In this document: positions 19,637 to 28,973 of the stretch, piece by piece
Position numbering within the stretch: position 1 is the stretch's first letter
Layout of the letters: each line of letters starts with the position of its first letter
DNA from: Perkinsus olseni
Lineage: Eukaryota; Perkinsozoa; Perkinsida
Reading direction: 5' to 3'
Length of the DNA: 28,973 nucleotides
Assembly: GCA_013115125.1 (NCBI GenBank)
Contig: JABANN010000439.1
Coordinates: 1-28,973 of the forward strand
The notes under the pieces: model-generated
Database searches by the model: none
Seen by the model: only the letters and a program-made list of their open reading frames with translations
What the model was told of the DNA's origin: nothing
Program-made: the position numbers and the translations under genes

Positions 19637-20014
19637 CGTTGTTGTGCCATTCGGGTGTATCAGGTGACATAGGACTCAACACACAGGAAGAGACGGTCTA
19701 AATCATCCAAAGTCATCTAAATCCATGGAGGAAGTGTCTCGTCTCGAGCACAGCGGAGCGAAGCGCATCAAACGTAGTACGTTGAACGTACGTACCACGA
19801 GCAAAGGCGCACAAAGAGCAAGGTGGGTACGCAGCAGCAATGAAGGCAGTTGTCACTATAGTGCACTTCACTTGTTGCAACTCGTTGCCGAAACTTGGAA
19901 ACTTGCAAGACTACATTCATTGCTCAACAATCATCCGAGAAAGAACTCCCACACCAGCAGAAGCCTGCAACTTCGAGTTCGGCGACTCCCCCGCCAATTG
20001 TCGAGGTGACACAA
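19637..20014. other. Intergenic, no gene supported
   Basis: Contains TTGCAACT/CTTGCAAG fragments reminiscent of the arm of the palindrome at 329-381. No coding region is supported. Confidence 0.35.
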
Positions 20015-20038
20015 GACTCCCCCCTTTGGGGGGGAGTC
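20015..20038. repeat. Hairpin, 10-bp GC-rich arms
   Basis: GACTCCCCCC pairs exactly with GGGGGGAGTC across a 4-nt loop. Confidence 0.85.
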
Positions 20039-20087
20039 AAGGCCCCCCAGTGATACAGCAGACGCCTTCCGAGACCACCCCTCCCTC

Positions 20088-20520
20088 TTGAGACCCAGAG
20101 ACTATGAGGATGCCCGCAAAGATGCAAGGAAGGAGGCTGACCTCATGAGCAAGTTCAAGGGGACTGATGATCCACGAAGTCTGGACGGCTTTCTCTCCCA
20201 CCTCAATGTGAGGTTGAGTTTGAATGGTTGGGTCAGAGGCTCGCCTCAGTCCTATTATCTCCTTGTGAACTCGTTAGATTCTGAGGTAGTCGAAGAGATC
20301 TTTGTCCCCACTGAGTCCCTTCTTCAAGTTCAACGAACCCCCGAATGGTTCGATCACGCCTTCAACGACACCCTGACTGAGCTGTACATTAATTACTATG
20401 ACCCTTCCATGCGAACTCTCCTCCTTGCCAAGTGACAGCAGACTCAGCAAGCCCACAGCCAGTCCTTCGAGGAATACCTCATGGAATTAGAGAGACAGCG
20501 AGTACTGTTGAGGCACAGCA
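20088..20520 (+). mobile_element. LTR-retrotransposon Gag fossil
   Basis: The translation resembles the capsid region of retrotransposon Gag: an FKGTDDPRSLDGFLSHLNV start, a helical segment around SYYLLVNSLDSEVVEEIF, and a WFDHAFNDTLTELYINYYDP block. Ty3-like or Ty1-like origin cannot be separated. The copy is broken, with at least one break, and no protease, polymerase or long terminal repeats were seen nearby, so only a fragment survives. It ends directly against a degraded tRNA-Gly. Confidence 0.6.
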
Positions 20521-20521
20521 A

Positions 20522-20591
20522 GCACCATTGGTCAGGTTGTAGAATACAATGTTGCCATCGATGTGACCCGAGTTCGATTCTCGGATGATCG
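20522..20591 (+). pseudogene. Degraded tRNA-Gly (anticodon GCC)
   Basis: Acceptor GCACCAT, a D-arm (TGGTCAGGTTGTAGAAT), anticodon stem CAATG/CGATG with loop TTGCCAT (anticodon GCC), and a perfect T-arm CCGAG-TTCGATT-CTCGG. The 3' acceptor strand ATGATCG pairs with only four of seven positions and the anticodon stem has one mismatch, so it is probably a pseudogene. Confidence 0.6.
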
Positions 20592-22652
20592 TTGCTCCTG
20601 GTCGCTCTCATAGTCAACCCAACATCTTGGTGATGTAATTTGTGGTAGTGATAATGACAAAGGGATCAACAAAGGTATTGCAACAATCTTTGTTGTACTC
20701 GCGTGCTACAGCTAATGTAAAGTGCTGAAGAATTACAAGGTAATAAGTTGGTACCATACTAAGTCCGCGCACAGCAACACACTCGCGACAAAAGCATCGT
20801 CTCGAATAGAGAGGTCAGGTTGCGAATCAGACAAGTGGGGTGGATACACTCGGTCACAAAAACTCCGAGCAAGGTCCCGGCCCCGACGCTCCAGCAAAAA
20901 ATGGATGAGCAGAATCGGAAATTACATCCTTTGTCAGGGATGCAAGAAAAGGGCCGTTGCGATCACGTCGGTGACCTCCACTCTCAACACGCATTCTCAC
21001 CCTCCACTCAATAGACAGTAGACTCTTCCAGAGGAGACAGTTATTTCACCAACAATATATGACTCTGCACTGACTGTGCTGCACGGTCCGTCAGGATCAT
21101 CGGGAGTGAGAAGCAGAGAATATAAGAGCATGTACATTATAATGGGAAGCCATCGGTACTCGAAGGCTTCGAGTCGAAGCTAGCCTAGTCGGGAATTCCA
21201 CGAAGACTTCCCAAGGAGGAAATCTACGATGTCCCGGCGCCAGTGCCACCGGTCTTGACCTTCGGAGGAATCCCGGGCTTTGGACGTTGAAGGAAGACCA
21301 AAAAAGAGTCTCACCTAGCCTTGCCAGGCCAGAAATGAAGGTGGTTGCGTCGGTAGGGCTAAGTGGTTGGCAATCACTGGTTGCACAACGATGGGAAAGG
21401 CGCTGACCCGACGTGATGCCCAACCACGCATTGGTGATGCGTGAGTGCCAGGAGTCTTCCGACAGGAGACAACCCCCATATCAAATGAGACCTTGCAGCC
21501 TGCAACTTGAAGTTGCAGGTTCGTTGCTTCCACCGTGCCAACGATCGGAAGCCGATCCTGGAGTATGCGACATTGGGGAGAGTGCGGATATCTCCCCGCA
21601 GAACAGCCTCCACCCCGTTCGAGGAGATTCAGTGGCATCGAAAGGGAAACTGCGTTTGAGTGATGATATGATGGTTCATATACGCTCAAACCAATACGGC
21701 ATGATGCCGCAACATGTTGTGTGTGGAAGCGAGCCGTGTTTCTAGCGGCAACAGGCTAATGAGTCATTAATAATGTCTCGTTCCTCCAGCGAGCGAGTCT
21801 GATTCAGCATCTCTGTGTCGCGTTGAGTTTTGGCTGCTTTATATCTCGCACTGAGAACTCATCATTGGTGGCAGGTCAAGAAGATGGGCCCTTCGAATAC
21901 CGGATCGGCCTTCAGTAGGGCTATTTCGGTAGAGAGAGTCGGATCCTGCTATCACGTTCAACTTGCCACTGATGGTATCGGTCTCATGCAGGGGTTTTCC
22001 TGCAGGCATACGAGGTCCCCTTCTCTTGGTCCACGACGAAGCGCAGTGTCTTCTCACAGTGCCCCAAGCAGTGACCGCTTTCACTCAGTCCGGCCCTAGG
22101 CTCTTCGTGATGTTTGTTACGTGCATAACACTGATAGCATGACATGGCTAAGCATGTTCAACTTACACTGATCTCGGAGTTGGGAATACGCTGAGACTCT
22201 CTGAGTACAGGTCGAATAAAGCCTTCATTAAACAGCCTCCTCTGGCACCAATGGCTGATTTCATAGTGGATCCTGCCACTGCGATGCAGTCTACGTACAC
22301 CAAGATCGATATGCCATTCAAATTCAGGTTAGTTTCTCCAGTAGTTGTACTCGCTGGGTCAGCGATAGTACTATCATAGTGGTATCATTCTATCCGGTGT
22401 TCCAACGCTCAATCAGTAGTGGTTGCATGCCGAATGATCGTCGTACTCACTTTGGGTATCATGATAATGGTCGAGTAGGATGAGTATCGTGAGATAGTTG
22501 CCTGAGGAAGTCAGCTGTCTGTAGCACGCATTCGTCTGACTCTTTAAAGAGCATGGCCGGCTGTACATGGCTCTTTCGATTTCAGCGATAAGTCAGAGGC
22601 TAGGACCAGCTATAGAAGGCGACTTCTCGTCGAAGACGGTGATGACACTCCG
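20592..22652. other. Long intergenic stretch with small hairpins
   Basis: No gene is supported. Hairpins: 20667-20695 (CAACAAAG arms), 21425-21443 (CACGCAT arms) and 21499-21519 (CCTGCAACTT arms around one base). Several 80-125 codon frames between 21100 and 22100 overlap in every direction and show no family features. Confidence 0.45.
21499..21519. repeat. 21-nt perfect palindrome
   Basis: CCTGCAACTT and AAGTTGCAGG are exact reverse complements around one G. The TGCAACTT core also occurs in the arm of the 53-nt palindrome at 329-381. Confidence 0.9.
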
Positions 22653-22868
22653 CTAGCTGTCATACCACGCGAGGACTCGGTCTTTGGCAAAGTCGACAGG
22701 GAATTCGACGGAGTAAGTCACGCTAACCGGCCAATCGGGTTGCTCGGGGTTCCCGAGCTGTCTTGTGCGTATAAACACAAAGGAAATACTGAGTATTGTC
22801 GCTATCCATAGTATGTACTTACTCCCATCGCACTTCAGCTCTTTCTCACTGCATCTGTCGACAGCCAC
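22653..22868 (-). CDS. Short single-span frame, uncertain
   Basis: A 71-codon frame holds a Cys-containing polar start (VDRCSEKELKCDGSK), one hydrophobic span (YILWIATILSISFVFI) and an outer stretch PVSVTYSVEFPVDFAKDRVL. The order (short N-tail, span, beta-like stretch) resembles the N-terminal half of family A-D, but the residue match is weak. It has no ATG in frame, and a GTAAGT sits at GGGA|GTAAGT inside it, so exon borders may differ. Treat as a candidate only. Confidence 0.25.
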   Translation of the reverse strand: MAVDRCSEKELKCDGSKYILWIATILSISFVFIRTRQLGNPEQPDWPVSVTYSVEFPVDFAKDRVLAWYDS

Positions 22869-22900
22869 CTTCTCATCGTTTTACCCACTGCTATATGCTT

Positions 22901-22927
22901 ACTATGGTTTCTAGTACAAACCATAGT
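22901..22927. repeat. Hairpin, 10-bp arms
   Basis: ACTATGGTTT and AAACCATAGT pair exactly around a 7-nt loop. It abuts the larger inverted repeat that begins at 22929. Confidence 0.9.
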
Positions 22928-22928
22928 A

Positions 22929-23037
22929 CTAGAGCTGTACGTGAAGAGCCCCGATCATAGATACTTTGTACAAACTTCATACTCTACTCTTCTATGCCAT
23001 AGTATCTTTGGTCGGGACTCTCCACGTACAGTTCTAG
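22929..23037. repeat. Inverted repeat, 36-nt arms
   Basis: Arms 22929-22964 (starts CTAGAGCTGTACGTGAAGAG) and 23002-23037 are reverse complements with about five mismatches, around a 37-nt centre. The size and form fit a small fold-back or MITE-like element. It lies just before the (CT)n tract. Confidence 0.9.
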
Positions 23038-23064
23038 CCTTGCTTCTCTTTTTAGTCCGTCCTA

Positions 23065-23090
<26 letters not shown>
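23065..23090. repeat. (CT)13 microsatellite
   Basis: Thirteen uninterrupted CT units. They translate to Leu-Ser runs in one frame and Arg-Glu runs in the other strand, so long open frames across this point are not evidence of a gene. The tract may serve as a pyrimidine-rich element before the next exon. Confidence 0.95.
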
Positions 23091-23096
<6 letters not shown>

Positions 23097-23189
23097 TACC
23101 CTGTTCTATTCTTGCAAGCCTTTCCTGCTCCATTGCCACATTTTCTCGTTCCTTCACCACTTTGGCTGCAAGAGTCTCTGCGCGTTCAG

Positions 23190-25392
23190 GAGATAGATGC
23201 AGAGATCCTCGGAGTCCCAAGCGGCGCTCGCGTGCTGGAGATTCACAGCCAGCTGCAGAAAGTATCAGACGACCTGAATGATATGGTTGAAGACCTGCTG
23301 GAGGAGCGTGAGAAGGTGAAGAATAAGAAGACAGGGATGGCCACACGATTAACGGGAGATATAGGTATACCTCTTTAGGACTTCTTCTTGGCCTATCGCA
23401 CCCACATGTTCACCGTCCAACGCGAGCTGACCTCTCTGAAGAATCTGTCGGACTCGAACGAGACGAAAGGGAGGAGGGTGCAAAAGGTGAGATGAGATAC
23501 TCTTGTTTCTGACGAAGGTGGTTCGATGCAGGTCCGCTCTTTAGAAGCTGAGCTACAGTGGTTCACGGCTGAAGCTTTGAGGTGAGGACTCGACGGGCAT
23601 TAGGGCGATAAAAACTGCGTCAGTGGTCCCGGTTGCACTCACGGCTCCGTCGATGTGGACATCTTATCGCCAGTCTCACATCAGGAAGGTTAATGGCGTT
23701 TATCGCACCGTGGGTGAAAAATCACATGTATTGAAATAAAATAATGGCCCTGTCCTCTATGAGACACTGTATTGAATAATTTATTACAGTGTATTATACA
23801 GGACAGGGGCTTTCCATCCCATCACTTAGTTGAAGCACGGGGAAACGAGCACCGTCAGGAAAGTCGAGGTGCTTTCGCACTCAAGATCGAGTCGCGCTCA
23901 AAACAAGGCACAAATCGAACCGCGCTTGATAGGCTTGACGATCTTTGTAAGAAACACCAGAAGCGACTGGAGAGGTTTCGGGGCAACGTGCAAGAACTGG
24001 AGGATGACCGCGCCTTTCTGGAGGAGGAAATCACAGCTTCACGAACGGAGTTCAAGGCGTTGAAAAACGCTGTAGGCCAAGCCCAGGTAAACAAGATATC
24101 GTTCTCTAGGATGATAGGATAGAATGATGGCAAATAGGATGATAGCGCCGAAGCAAGATTCGGGGCGCCCGCATATGCTTGTGACCGTCACATGCATTGC
24201 TACGTTGTGACGGAACGGGGCTCCTGTCCCGAGATGAAAACGAGTCTCCGAGATGGAAAGACTCTTCTTCATCTCCTTTCATGAGAGTACCCAGACCCAA
24301 ATACGGCCGTCTTAATTCCTGCCCGCATCTGATCCGATCAGTGAAGATCGATTGAGTAAAGCACAGTACTACTGGTGGCAGGAGATAGCTGAATTGTGTG
24401 ATCGTGCAATCAGTGACCCGCCCGTAGCGCAGAAGAAATTTGACAGCGGCTATTATAGCGGGAGGCCGATGATAGACTGTCTTAGTCGAGTAACTTGTTC
24501 TAATATGATCAACGGGAATCTGATCTATCGAACCGCGAAACTCGAGTCCGCTGAGTTGATACCAGGTATATGGCTTTTTCAGACTGCCGTCGAGAGAAGG
24601 GAAGACAGGGCTAGAAGCGGTGGAATTCCTGGTGATACTGAAAGCCGTGCAGAGCGCGACAGCAGGGGGAGGGAACAACACTCAATCGGGCCGGAGCAGT
24701 AAGGAATCATATCTGACTTTCGTGTCCTTGCTTAGTTCGACAGGAGCACCGATACGTTGCAAGAAGGAGAACTGCGAGAGCGCTATGACCAAGTGGTGGA
24801 GGACTTAAGTCGGAGTATTCGTACCGAGAAAGCTGCGATCAACCGGCTTCGCGATGATGCCGGGGATAAGATGAGAGAGTCAAGCATAGCTCAACCCGGC
24901 CCTGTGGAGGGCCTGGCGGATATCTTCACGCGATGTGTTGATGAAGTGAGGGTCGAGCGGTCACACCTCTCGTGCAGTGGAGCGGGCGGTTCTGGAGGCT
25001 GCCGAACCGGTGCCAGTTGTTTCACGTGATTGGACCGTAAAATTTCAGGTGAAGGGCCGAATAGTCGAGAGAAGAAACCATTCGGCGAAAGAACACACGA
25101 AAATGAGAAGCGAAAGCGGTGCGCTCATGAGTTACACGATGCATTTATCGGGTTAATTTCAGCGAAGAGTCGGGTTGAGCCACGCGACGTAGGGCTGAGC
25201 TGGCTGACTGCCGGTGACCGAAAGCACCTTTTGGAGACATTCTTACTTGACAAAAAGGTCCGAGTGTCAGATAAGCTGCATGAGGAAGTCAACAGTTGTT
25301 ATGTTCTGTACACGTGCAAGGTACTCCAACTGCTACTTGATGAAGTGCCGTCGAGTAAAGAGTCTGGCGTGCTTGAAGGTCATGCTAGTTAG
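23190..25392 (+). CDS. Spliced coiled-coil protein gene
   Basis: Exons with matching phases: 23190-23315, 23379-23486, 23532-23581, 23933-24086, 24736-24934 and from 24978; introns are 63, 45, 351, 649 and 43 nt, all GT-AG. Translation is strongly helical and charged: LQKVSDDLNDMVEDLLEERE, RELTSLKNLSDSNE, RSLEAELQWFTAEALRLDDL, QELEDDRAFLEEEITASR, RERYDQVVEDLSRS, then LTAGDRKHLLETFLLDKKV near the end. The final join is unsettled: the exon from 24978 may end at 25025 or 25048, and the last exon probably starts at 25163. The stop at 25390-25392 closes the last frame. The 5' end is not defined, as no in-frame ATG lies near 23190. The family is not recognised; a cytoskeletal or basal-body role is a guess from its coiled coils. 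Confidence 0.6.
23747..23810. repeat. Imperfect hairpin within an intron
   Basis: GCCCTGTCCTCTATGAGAC.. and its partner ..GTATTATACAGGACAGGGGC can pair over about 25 nt with mismatches. It lies inside the 351-nt intron of the coiled-coil gene and may be why that intron is longer than its neighbours. Confidence 0.7.
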
Positions 25393-25870
25393 ACATGACT
25401 AGCGTGTTGACATTCGGTTGTGTCGAGTTTGATGGAGTGAGGAGTGGCCTAGAATATTGTGCTGCTCGCTTTCATCAAATTTGAAGTACCGCAGCCATAC
25501 TTAGACCACGGGTTCGGGTAACTGTGGACTTTTCGTATTCTCGGGTTTGAGTCACCACAGGTTAGTGGTGAGCACTACTCTGAGTGGTGCTGTGAGTCAG
25601 ACTCAGTGACGAGTCGTTGGAATTAATGCACGTTGTCGCCGACACTTGTCGGTGAGGAAATAACGTGGAATGAGGAAAGCCCCGCCGCGTTAGGAAGCCT
25701 ATCATTGGAATGACTCCGGGGCTGCCAATACTCAACCGCGACACCGGAGGTTCTGCACATGCGTGCATTCTCGAGTAGCCTTGCACGCATGCGTACGGTG
25801 GACGTCACCCATCGCCGGTGGGCCATCGGTAGTGGGATAATATCCCAGGGATATTGAGTATGAGACTCAG
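25393..25870. other. Hairpin-rich spacer
   Basis: No gene is supported. Four hairpins lie within 290 nt: 25571-25591 (AGCACTACT arms, one G-T), 25593-25605 (TGAGTC arms), 25758-25791 (CATGCGTGC arms) and 25839-25855 (AATATCCC arms round one base). Confidence 0.6.
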
Positions 25871-25872
25871 AT

Positions 25873-27826
25873 GTGGCCCACATCTTATCCGATCATCCTG
25901 GGAAACCTTTCAAGGCCCGTCCGCCGGCAGGAACTATATCACTTCGACGGGCGTGGGGAATAAGGCCTACAGAAGATGGGGAACGTGGCGTGAAGCGCCA
26001 ACGCGAGTCGCGGGAGGCCGCGGGCTCGGAGCCCATACGCCGTGATCTTGTAAATGAATACGAGGAAGAGCATCGCGGCACCTCAAGTTCTTCGGCGAGC
26101 AGAGCGGATGCAGTAGAAGACAATAGTAACGCCCCTCCCAGCAACGTGGACGTAACTGGAGCAGCTTCATCATCTACTGCTGCTGCTCGAGCTTCTTTGG
26201 TACCTACTCTTACTCGAGGGGGATCCCTCAGGAATCAGGAGAAAATATTGAGTGAAATAGCTGCCCTTAGAGAATCTGTAGACAAGGTCCTGGAAGGCGA
26301 AGCGGCGAAGCGTTTCAAGGGTGGCTTCGTGTCGGCGGTGAAGAGCATCTCGCCTAACTTCCGCGTATGCTGGCTATCGAACCAAGTAATATGTACAATA
26401 TGCGAGTCCAACAAGCACAGGATACACACGTCCGACCTACCGGCTCAACTGGATCGCGTCGGGAGGTTTGACATCGGTACAACTGGTGCAGCACCGGTAG
26501 CGGCTCGAAGGCGAACCATTATTGACTCCCTCAAGGACCACGAAGCCACCGTTACTCACCGTCGTTGCAGCGAGCTTGCACAGCGCTCCGTAGATGACCA
26601 AAACCGACGGACGGAGATGAACATTGCGCGCGTGGCCTATATTACAGTGGTGGAAGGAGACAGCTTCGCCAGATTTGAGAGATCGGTGGCGAATCTTGCT
26701 CTGGCAGGGAGCCCGGTGGGTGATATCAACCACTCAAGGAAATTTCTCAGCACATTTGCGAAGGCTATGAAAAAAGAACTGCTGGATCGTCTTGTTCATG
26801 TTCTGACATCTCCCCAAAGATGCTTCGGCTCTAGGCCGACTCCGCTGGGAATCGCCACTGACAAAGTCACACTAGCGAGAAGAACGTTGCAACCAGTATC
26901 AATAAGCGGTATAGTAGGAGGTGAGCTTGGGTGAATCTCGTTCTTAAGCGGACCGAATTTATCTGTTGGGCAGGTAAAACACAAGCATACTTGATCGGCG
27001 CTCCTCCCGCTGTCGATAAAAGCGGGCGGGGTCTTGTAAGCTTACTGGTTCATACAGTCGAAGGCGCCGGGATCTCGAAACATCATCTGCGATCGCATTG
27101 CGTGAACTTATCAACCGACGGAGAATACGTCAATCTACGTGCAGGAAATAGGTAAGCCCTCGGACGGATGAGTCATCTCGGTTGACTGGATGATTGACTA
27201 ACGACCTCGTGGAGAAGGTTAGCCGAGGAGTTGGACATAGACTATTCCGACGACGGCTCTTCGCAAATATTTCACGGGTGGGACGTGGCACATCGCCTTG
27301 AACTGGCTCATCAAGATGCTCACAGAGAAGTGGATTTGCGTGGCACCCTTCACGCTGAGATCCAGGGGAAGGTAGGAAAGGATTTCGAGCGGACGAGAGA
27401 AGCTGCAGGCGAGCTCGGGGTCCGATTCTACTCGCCAGTGGCGAGTCGCCACTTTCCTACTGCAGAACTCGGTGGTGCAGCTCAGAGCGGAGGGTCCTAT
27501 TGAACTTCTCCAGAAACCTGGTGGCTATTCATCATGCCGATGGAAGCGATCCCAAAGTCAAATACCTCGAATGCGGTTGGGCCTTCATCTTCTGTGTGGT
27601 ATATGACACCTTGACTCACATGAGTGAGGTTTCGCTCATCTCCCAAAAAGTCGCGATGCGACCTTGGGAGATATGGCGATCTCTATGTGACTACAGAGAT
27701 CGATTAATCCTATGCGAAGCTGAGTTGGCCCTCATTGAAGAATCAGCAAGGGACGGCACTTTGTCTGCTCTCGATTTCGATTGCGATAATTTGCCAACTC
27801 ACCATCAGTGTACCAGTCGTCACTGA
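25873..27826 (+). CDS. hAT-transposase-like gene, spliced, with one frame break
   Basis: Exons 25873-26920 and 26974-27151, then 27218 on, with 53- and 66-nt introns in agreeing phases. N-terminus: basic and Ser-rich tail (to about 120), a helix, then a BED/TTF-like zinc finger (Cys174, Cys177, His223, His229). The hAT catalytic core follows: IATDKVTLARRT (first Asp, 330), AYLIGAPPAVDKSGRGL, LSTDGEYVNL (second Asp), then GWDVAHRLELA. This is closest to the ZNF862-like or DUF4371 group of hAT-derived proteins. At about 27466 the next family block (TRWCSSERRVLLNFSRNL) is in another frame, and no intron fits, so a one-base indel or an error is likely. The final C-terminal dimerisation domain was not found before the stop at 27826. 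Terminal inverted repeats were not identified. It may be a decayed transposon or a damaged domesticated gene. Confidence 0.65.
27638..27702. repeat. Two adjacent hairpins within the hAT-like gene
   Basis: 27638-27672: ATCTCCCAA pairs with TTGGGAGAT and an inner GTCGC with GCGAC. 27677-27702: CGATCTCT pairs with AGAGATCG. Both lie in open hAT-like sequence. A further 17-nt palindrome (ACTCGCC arms) is at 27430-27446. Confidence 0.8.
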
Positions 27827-27838
27827 CGACTGGTACAC
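27808..27838. repeat. 31-nt perfect palindrome (15-bp arms)
   Basis: GTGTACCAGTCGTCA and its exact reverse complement flank one base. It covers the stop codon of the hAT-like frame, so it may mark the end of the element or have been acquired there. Confidence 0.95.
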
Positions 27839-28516
27839 GATTGGAGACTTGCCACTGTACGGACTGAAAGTGTACCACTGGATACTGCACGGGCAGCTAG
27901 TTTACGGATTCTCACTTGAGCCGCCTTCTTCAATCAATGCCCACTGTGATGCATCCGTAGTGCGTGTGGTGAACCCCAGGCCGTGGTCCACAACGCTCCA
28001 GCTGGAAGTATGAGATAAAGAGTGCTGATTCACACCCGTAAACTACGCAGTCCGCTGTTACACCTAGTGTAGCCTCGACATCATCTGTCGGGCGTGCGCT
28101 GCCGTTGAAGCTTTGACGTCAGGACGCCGACAATCGCGGGACGGTCGATGACTCATCGACGATGAGTCTGATTCCCAGAGGCCTTGGGCCAAGCCGTACG
28201 ACATTGTGGCACTGAGCAGGTATCCCGGACGTGCAAGGCGAAAGCCTAGGAGTCCAAGGCTACTAGCCTAACGACCCATTTGTTGCTGATATCTTTGATT
28301 CCGATGACTTTCGGGTACTTTCACGTGCCAACTTTGAACAAAACACATCGCTCGGATTGAATGCAAACATCTATACTTATCGGCTGAGTTGTTGACAGGC
28401 TAATGACGGAAAGAAAGAGGTACATGCAAACTCTTCAGATCGTCACCAAAGGACGTAGTTAGCGATCGCCTATCGCGGTTCAAAGGCCAATTGATGAGCC
28501 AGACAACATGGCCTTC
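27839..28516. other. Intergenic, no gene seen
   Basis: No coding region is supported. A 19-nt palindrome (GACTCATC arms) is at 28150-28168. Confidence 0.45.
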
Positions 28517-28973
28517 TCAATAGCCGCTGACTAGGCTCGCACTCACTTTCGAGGTGCCGTTACAATAGGCGACGCACTCGAGAGCGAGGTCTGGCACTTT
28601 CAGTCTGCCATATCCCCTCAAATGCCCGAAATAATATCCTAGTGCATAAGTTTCCAGAACGACTGACTCAATGGTGAGGTTGGAGCCCGGAAGAACTATG
28701 GGAGTTGTCGACGATAGATACACCGGTAAGACATGTAAATCCTCGCTCGTGGGTTCCACCACTGTGCCGGCGATAGCCAGAAAGCCCTCGGTGATTTCCC
28801 AGCTGGCGCGAGCTGGTGTTCTCGCTGCGAAATGCGAGGATTTCGTAGAGCCTAGGAATGAACTTCCGCTAAGAATCGTGATCTCTGTCCACATTCTGTT
28901 TGATACCCTACACGAAACTTGTGTAGTGTAGAGTGGTGCAAACATTGGTCCGTGACGCGCTCGCCCAGGTGGC
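28517..28973 (-). CDS. Family member D: partial at window edge
   Basis: Only the outer domain is inside the window; the frame is open to the right-hand edge. It shows the family blocks NRMWTEITI, EPTSEDLHVLPVYL, NLTI (glycosylation site), ETYALGYYFG, and a tail SKVSASLVSGY before the stop at 28517. In D this tail is in the main frame, whereas similar tails in B and C lie in another frame. Before NRMWTE the sequence (LYTTQVSC) is only loosely like QYCARGTI of A, so this end may be diverged. The membrane span, if present, is beyond the window. Confidence 0.6.
   Translation of the reverse strand, partial: PPGRARHGPMFAPLYTTQVSCRVSNRMWTEITILSGSSFLGSTKSSHFAARTPARASWEITEGFLAIAGTVVEPTSEDLHVLPVYLSSTTPIVLPGSNLTIESVVLETYALGYYFGHLRGYGRLKVPDLALECVAYCNGTSKVSASLVSGY

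Noticed and set aside
21315-21689. 124-codon minus-strand frame
   Set aside because: No recognisable domain and all frames here are comparably open; treated as chance.
22941-23189. Plus-strand frame running through (CT)13 with Leu-Ser repeats
   Set aside because: The microsatellite holds the frame open; coding character begins only at the acceptor near 23189.
23062-23346. Minus-strand frame with a charged helical product opposite the coiled-coil exon
   Set aside because: It is the complement of a charged helical exon plus the CT tract; the plus-strand reading has matching introns and continues into further exons.
1-28973. CRISPR array, bacterial operon or phage region
   Set aside because: No regularly spaced repeats, no ribosome-binding-site-led gene strings, and introns throughout point to a eukaryotic nuclear genome.

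Overview
The window looks like nuclear DNA from a flagellated protist, most likely an alveolate. A perkinsid is my best guess, but that is inference. The reasons are spliced genes with very short GT-AG introns (about 40-66 nt) beside a second class of about 100-415 nt, eukaryotic tRNA genes, a two-copy ribosomal protein eL41 gene, a radial-spoke (flagellar axoneme) gene and a CRT-like transporter of the kind common in alveolates. No bacterial operon structure is present.

Layout. 1-3.4 kb: a long perfect palindrome, tRNA-Arg(ACG), and a three-exon CRT-like transporter on the minus strand. 4-7 kb: a possible small membrane-protein gene, two almost identical copies of eL41 about 2.1 kb apart, and between them a pair of 135-nt repeats. 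8.2-10.2 kb: two minus-strand members (A, B) of an unrecognised family of single-pass membrane proteins. 11.7-15.05 kb: a radial spoke head RSP4/6 homologue on the minus strand, traced through 12 exons to 465 residues, with a tRNA-Glu gene on the opposite strand inside intron 3. 15.4-18.1 kb: a minus-strand multi-exon gene I cannot name, with a degenerate tRNA-like sequence in a late intron. 18.4-19.6 kb: family member C and an unassigned reading frame. 20-20.6 kb: a broken retrotransposon Gag fossil next to a degraded tRNA-Gly. 22.6-25.4 kb: nested inverted repeats and a spliced coiled-coil gene. 25.9-27.8 kb: a spliced hAT-transposase-like gene. 28.5 kb to the end: partial family member D.

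Two features stand out as possibly undescribed. First, four paralogues (A-D) share a cytosolic DTPSGFLRW-type motif, one membrane span and a glycosylatable outer domain. All lie on the minus strand, scattered among unrelated genes, and at least one is damaged. Second, the window holds many perfect or near-perfect hairpins, up to 26-bp arms, that are unrelated to one another in sequence. The genes do not form one pathway; the shared themes are flagellum (RSP4/6, perhaps the coiled-coil gene), translation (eL41, tRNAs) and membranes (CRT-like, families A-D).
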